Origin: Elusimicrobiota bacterium | GTDB lineage: Bacteria; Elusimicrobiota; Elusimicrobia; UBA1565; UBA9628 | Reading direction: 5' to 3' | DNA length: 47,844 nt | Assembly: GCA_026388095.1 (NCBI GenBank) | Contig: JAPLKL010000029.1 | Coordinates: 1-47,844, forward strand | In this document: positions 46,093 through 47,844 of the stretch, piece after piece | Position numbering within the stretch: the first letter of the stretch is position 1 | Layout of the letters: every line of letters begins with the position of its first letter | The notes under the pieces: generated by a model | Database searches by the model: none | Seen by the model: only the letters and a program-made list of their open reading frames with translations | Told to the model about the DNA's origin: nothing | Made by a program: the position numbers and the translations under genes

Positions 46093-47661
46093 ATGAACGG
46101 TTTCATTCGCGCGCTCGCGTTCTGGCTGCTCCTGCCGCAGGCGGCTTTCGCCGGCGTGGTAGTCGAGCTGCCAAAAGTAGCGCTGCCGATCGGCCAGAAC
46201 GCGGCCGGCGCCGCGCTCCAGGTCCAGGCCCCGCGCTCCAGCCTCTCTTTGACGCCGTCCTGGCTCGCGGCCGCCAAGCCCGCGCCAATCCTCTCCCCCG
46301 TCCCGGTCGTGGTTCAGGCCCCGGCCATCCAAGTCCTGGCGCCCGGCCAGCCGATCCTCGACCAGGCCGGCGCGTCCATCTCAGAAGCCGCCCCCCAGGC
46401 CAAGCCGCAGCCCGCTGCCGAGACGGACAAGGCGCTCGGCGCAGGCCTTTTCGACGGCCAAGCCCTGCGCGTGGACAGCCTTGACGCGGTCCTGGACCCC
46501 GGCGCGGGCTCGGCCATCGCGGCCACGCCGCGCGGAGCGCGGGTGCGCCTGGAGGCGGGGAAGAAGCTGCGCCTCGTCATCGAGGGCGAGGGCCGCAAGG
46601 ACGTTTTCTTGGTCCGGCGGGACAGCGCCGGACTGAGCATACGCAAGAGCGGCGCCCTGCGCGGCCGCCGCGTGCCTGAAAAAGGCTTTTATATCTTCCG
46701 CGGCCCGACGGCTCATGATGGGGCCGACCGCTTCACGATTCCGGACCGGTCCTTGCCCGAGGCGCGCATGCAGGCCGCGGTCTCGGTCGAGGACGGCTGG
46801 GTTTTGATCCAGGACGCGGGCGCCATCACCTTGCACAAGGACGGCTCGGTGCGCATCGAGGGGGCGCGGCCCGAGGGCTCCTTCCCCATCCAGAAAGCTT
46901 TGAGCGCTTCGGGGCACGTCTTCTCCCAGGGCGCCATCCGCTACTTGGACGAGACCGTGGCCGTGGACTGGGACCGCGACGCGGCCTTGCGCGGCTTCTA
47001 CGAGCGGGTCAAGGCGAGCCTGGCCGCGCGCCGCGTGGGCGGCGACGAGCTTGCGGCTTTATCGGGGGTCTTCGCCGCGGTGGCCCGCGAGGTCAAGTAC
47101 GACGAGGCCGCGGTCACGGCGCGCCTTTCGCGCCTGGGCGGCAAGCGGGGCGTCCTGCTGGGCGAGCTTATGGGCCTCTCCGGCGAGGATTCCTGCCCGG
47201 CGGTGGGCGTGTGCCGGCACATGGCTTTGCTTCTGGGCTCGGTTCTGGAGCGGCTCATCCAGGAAGGTCAGCCCGGCTTGAGCAGCGGACAGGTCTACTA
47301 TGTGGGCGGCAAAGGGCATGCCTGGGCCGTGTATCGCGACGCGGACGGGGGCTATCACGTGCTCGACGCGGCCCAGCGCCATGACGAGGTCCCGCTGCAG
47401 GCCCGCACCTCCTATTCCGGAACGGACCTCGACTCCAAGGGCGAGTTCTCATACGCAGACGACATGACGCCCGAGATGAAGCGCGATTGGCAGAAGAGCC
47501 TGCCCTCGAAGTGGAGCGAGGCGGCCGACAGCCTCTCCGGCCTGGTCCAGGACGCTGCCTCCCGCCTGCGCCGACTTCTGCCCGACCGCGGTCGCGACGA
47601 GGCCATCCGCCGCCGCCTGGCTGCGATCAGCGCCATGGGGCGCGAAGACCGGACCCCTTAG
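46093..47661 (+). CDS. Exported transglutaminase-like protein with long disordered N-terminus
   Basis: The 522-residue protein has a signal peptide (FIRALAFWLLLPQAAFAG) and an Ala/Pro-rich stretch to about 130 in the style of the gene at 33782. A beta-rich middle domain (LRLVIEGEGRKDVFLVRRDS) follows, then a C-terminal domain with the transglutaminase-like triad: C374 in VGVCRHMALLLG, H409 in GHAWAVY and D425 in HVLDAAQ. Transglutaminase-like folds act as thiol proteases or transferases. The start ATG 46093 is chosen for its signal peptide; the open frame begins earlier (46048). Confidence 0.82.
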   Translation: MNGFIRALAFWLLLPQAAFAGVVVELPKVALPIGQNAAGAALQVQAPRSSLSLTPSWLAAAKPAPILSPVPVVVQAPAIQVLAPGQPILDQAGASISEAAPQAKPQPAAETDKALGAGLFDGQALRVDSLDAVLDPGAGSAIAATPRGARVRLEAGKKLRLVIEGEGRKDVFLVRRDSAGLSIRKSGALRGRRVPEKGFYIFRGPTAHDGADRFTIPDRSLPEARMQAAVSVEDGWVLIQDAGAITLHKDGSVRIEGARPEGSFPIQKALSASGHVFSQGAIRYLDETVAVDWDRDAALRGFYERVKASLAARRVGGDELAALSGVFAAVAREVKYDEAAVTARLSRLGGKRGVLLGELMGLSGEDSCPAVGVCRHMALLLGSVLERLIQEGQPGLSSGQVYYVGGKGHAWAVYRDADGGYHVLDAAQRHDEVPLQARTSYSGTDLDSKGEFSYADDMTPEMKRDWQKSLPSKWSEAADSLSGLVQDAASRLRRLLPDRGRDEAIRRRLAAISAMGREDRTP

Positions 47662-47685
47662 CCGGCCGAATAATTTCGGGACACG

Positions 47686-47710
47686 ATACTTAATTCAGGG
47701 AGATAAGTAT
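47686..47710. repeat. Inverted repeat ATACTTA/TAAGTAT in the 3' flank
   Basis: Perfect 7-bp arms separated by 11 nt, preceded by TTTCGGGACACG, in the terminal gene-free 183 nt. It may be an end of a mobile or REP-like element. Confidence 0.4.
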
Positions 47711-47761
47711 TGAGCCTCTCGTAAAAAGTCCCGGCCGCATGGGCTTGGGTTCATAAACCGG

Positions 47762-47805
47762 CCGCGCGACTCGCAGAGTCGCGCGGAACCGACGGCCGAA
47801 GGCCG
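47762..47805. terminator. Two hairpins near the window end
   Basis: CCGCGCGACTC-GCA-GAGTCGCGCGG (47762-47786, perfect 11 bp) and CGGCC-GAA-GGCCG (47793-47805). The GAA loop recurs in the 22921-22959 cluster. Confidence 0.5.
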
Positions 47806-47844
47806 GCGGAAATGCATCTGGGGCGGACCTCGTGTTTGCCGGCC

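Overview
The window (about 65% GC, densely packed) looks like a chromosomal contig of a Gram-negative bacterium. An RND/TolC efflux operon and many lipobox and Sec signal peptides imply two membranes. Long alanine/proline-rich exported proteins, TPR fusions, a tiny TTEY prepilin and frequent leaderless promoters suggest the Elusimicrobiota or a similar candidate lineage. That assignment is inference; only the Gram-negative, high-GC character is read directly.

Layout. 1-1017 (minus): two-cluster ferredoxin, rpsU and the 5' part of dnaG. 1150-7545 (minus): a run of about a dozen mostly small genes headed by an ArsR-type repressor. It contains a lipoprotein, a divergent ATP-PEP-carboxykinase-like protein, two mini-TPR proteins, an HTH-like protein, a zinc-ribbon/PtsN-like protein, and three paralogous mini-proteins sharing YVCAVxKxH and CCGKPM motifs. 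Matching palindromes (TTATATG-N10-CATATAA and TTATATG-N10-CATATCC) lie in the lipoprotein and arsR promoters, so this is a candidate ArsR-controlled, undescribed system. 7666-12307 (plus): a tightly coupled cassette of cysteine desulfurase, TusA-like sulfur carrier, PP-loop ATPase, DUF5989-like membrane peptide, NodU-type carbamoyltransferase, SxtJ-tail-like protein and tiny prepilin. It suggests sulfur transfer and O-carbamoylation acting on one product.

12383-13531 is a lower-GC, probably acquired AAA/DUF4143 ATPase with a palindrome over its promoter. 13570-22861 holds a degenerate receiver protein, a helical protein, an OPT transporter, a methyltransferase, a membrane glycosyltransferase-like TPR protein and a TPR lipoprotein. 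23067-31763 carries an alkaline-phosphatase/sulfatase-superfamily enzyme, an STN-like exported protein, an SGNH/TPR protein, an exported caspase-like protein, an AHSA1-like protein, a second membrane-TPR protein and tRNA-Thr(UGU). 31880-37284 has a receiver/zinc-ribbon fusion, an exported ComEC-like metallo-beta-lactamase protein, a three-repeat exported protein, an AT-rich palindromic island, an NTF2-like protein and a Cache-like protein. 37281-42782 is a TolC-MFP-RND efflux operon. 42907-47661 holds a putative metalloprotease, a histidine kinase coupled to a TPR lipoprotein, and an exported transglutaminase-like protein. The end carries hairpins and an inverted repeat.

At least six genes, and up to eight, have a -10-like hexamer ending 6-8 nt before the start codon and no Shine-Dalgarno sequence, which points to leaderless transcripts.
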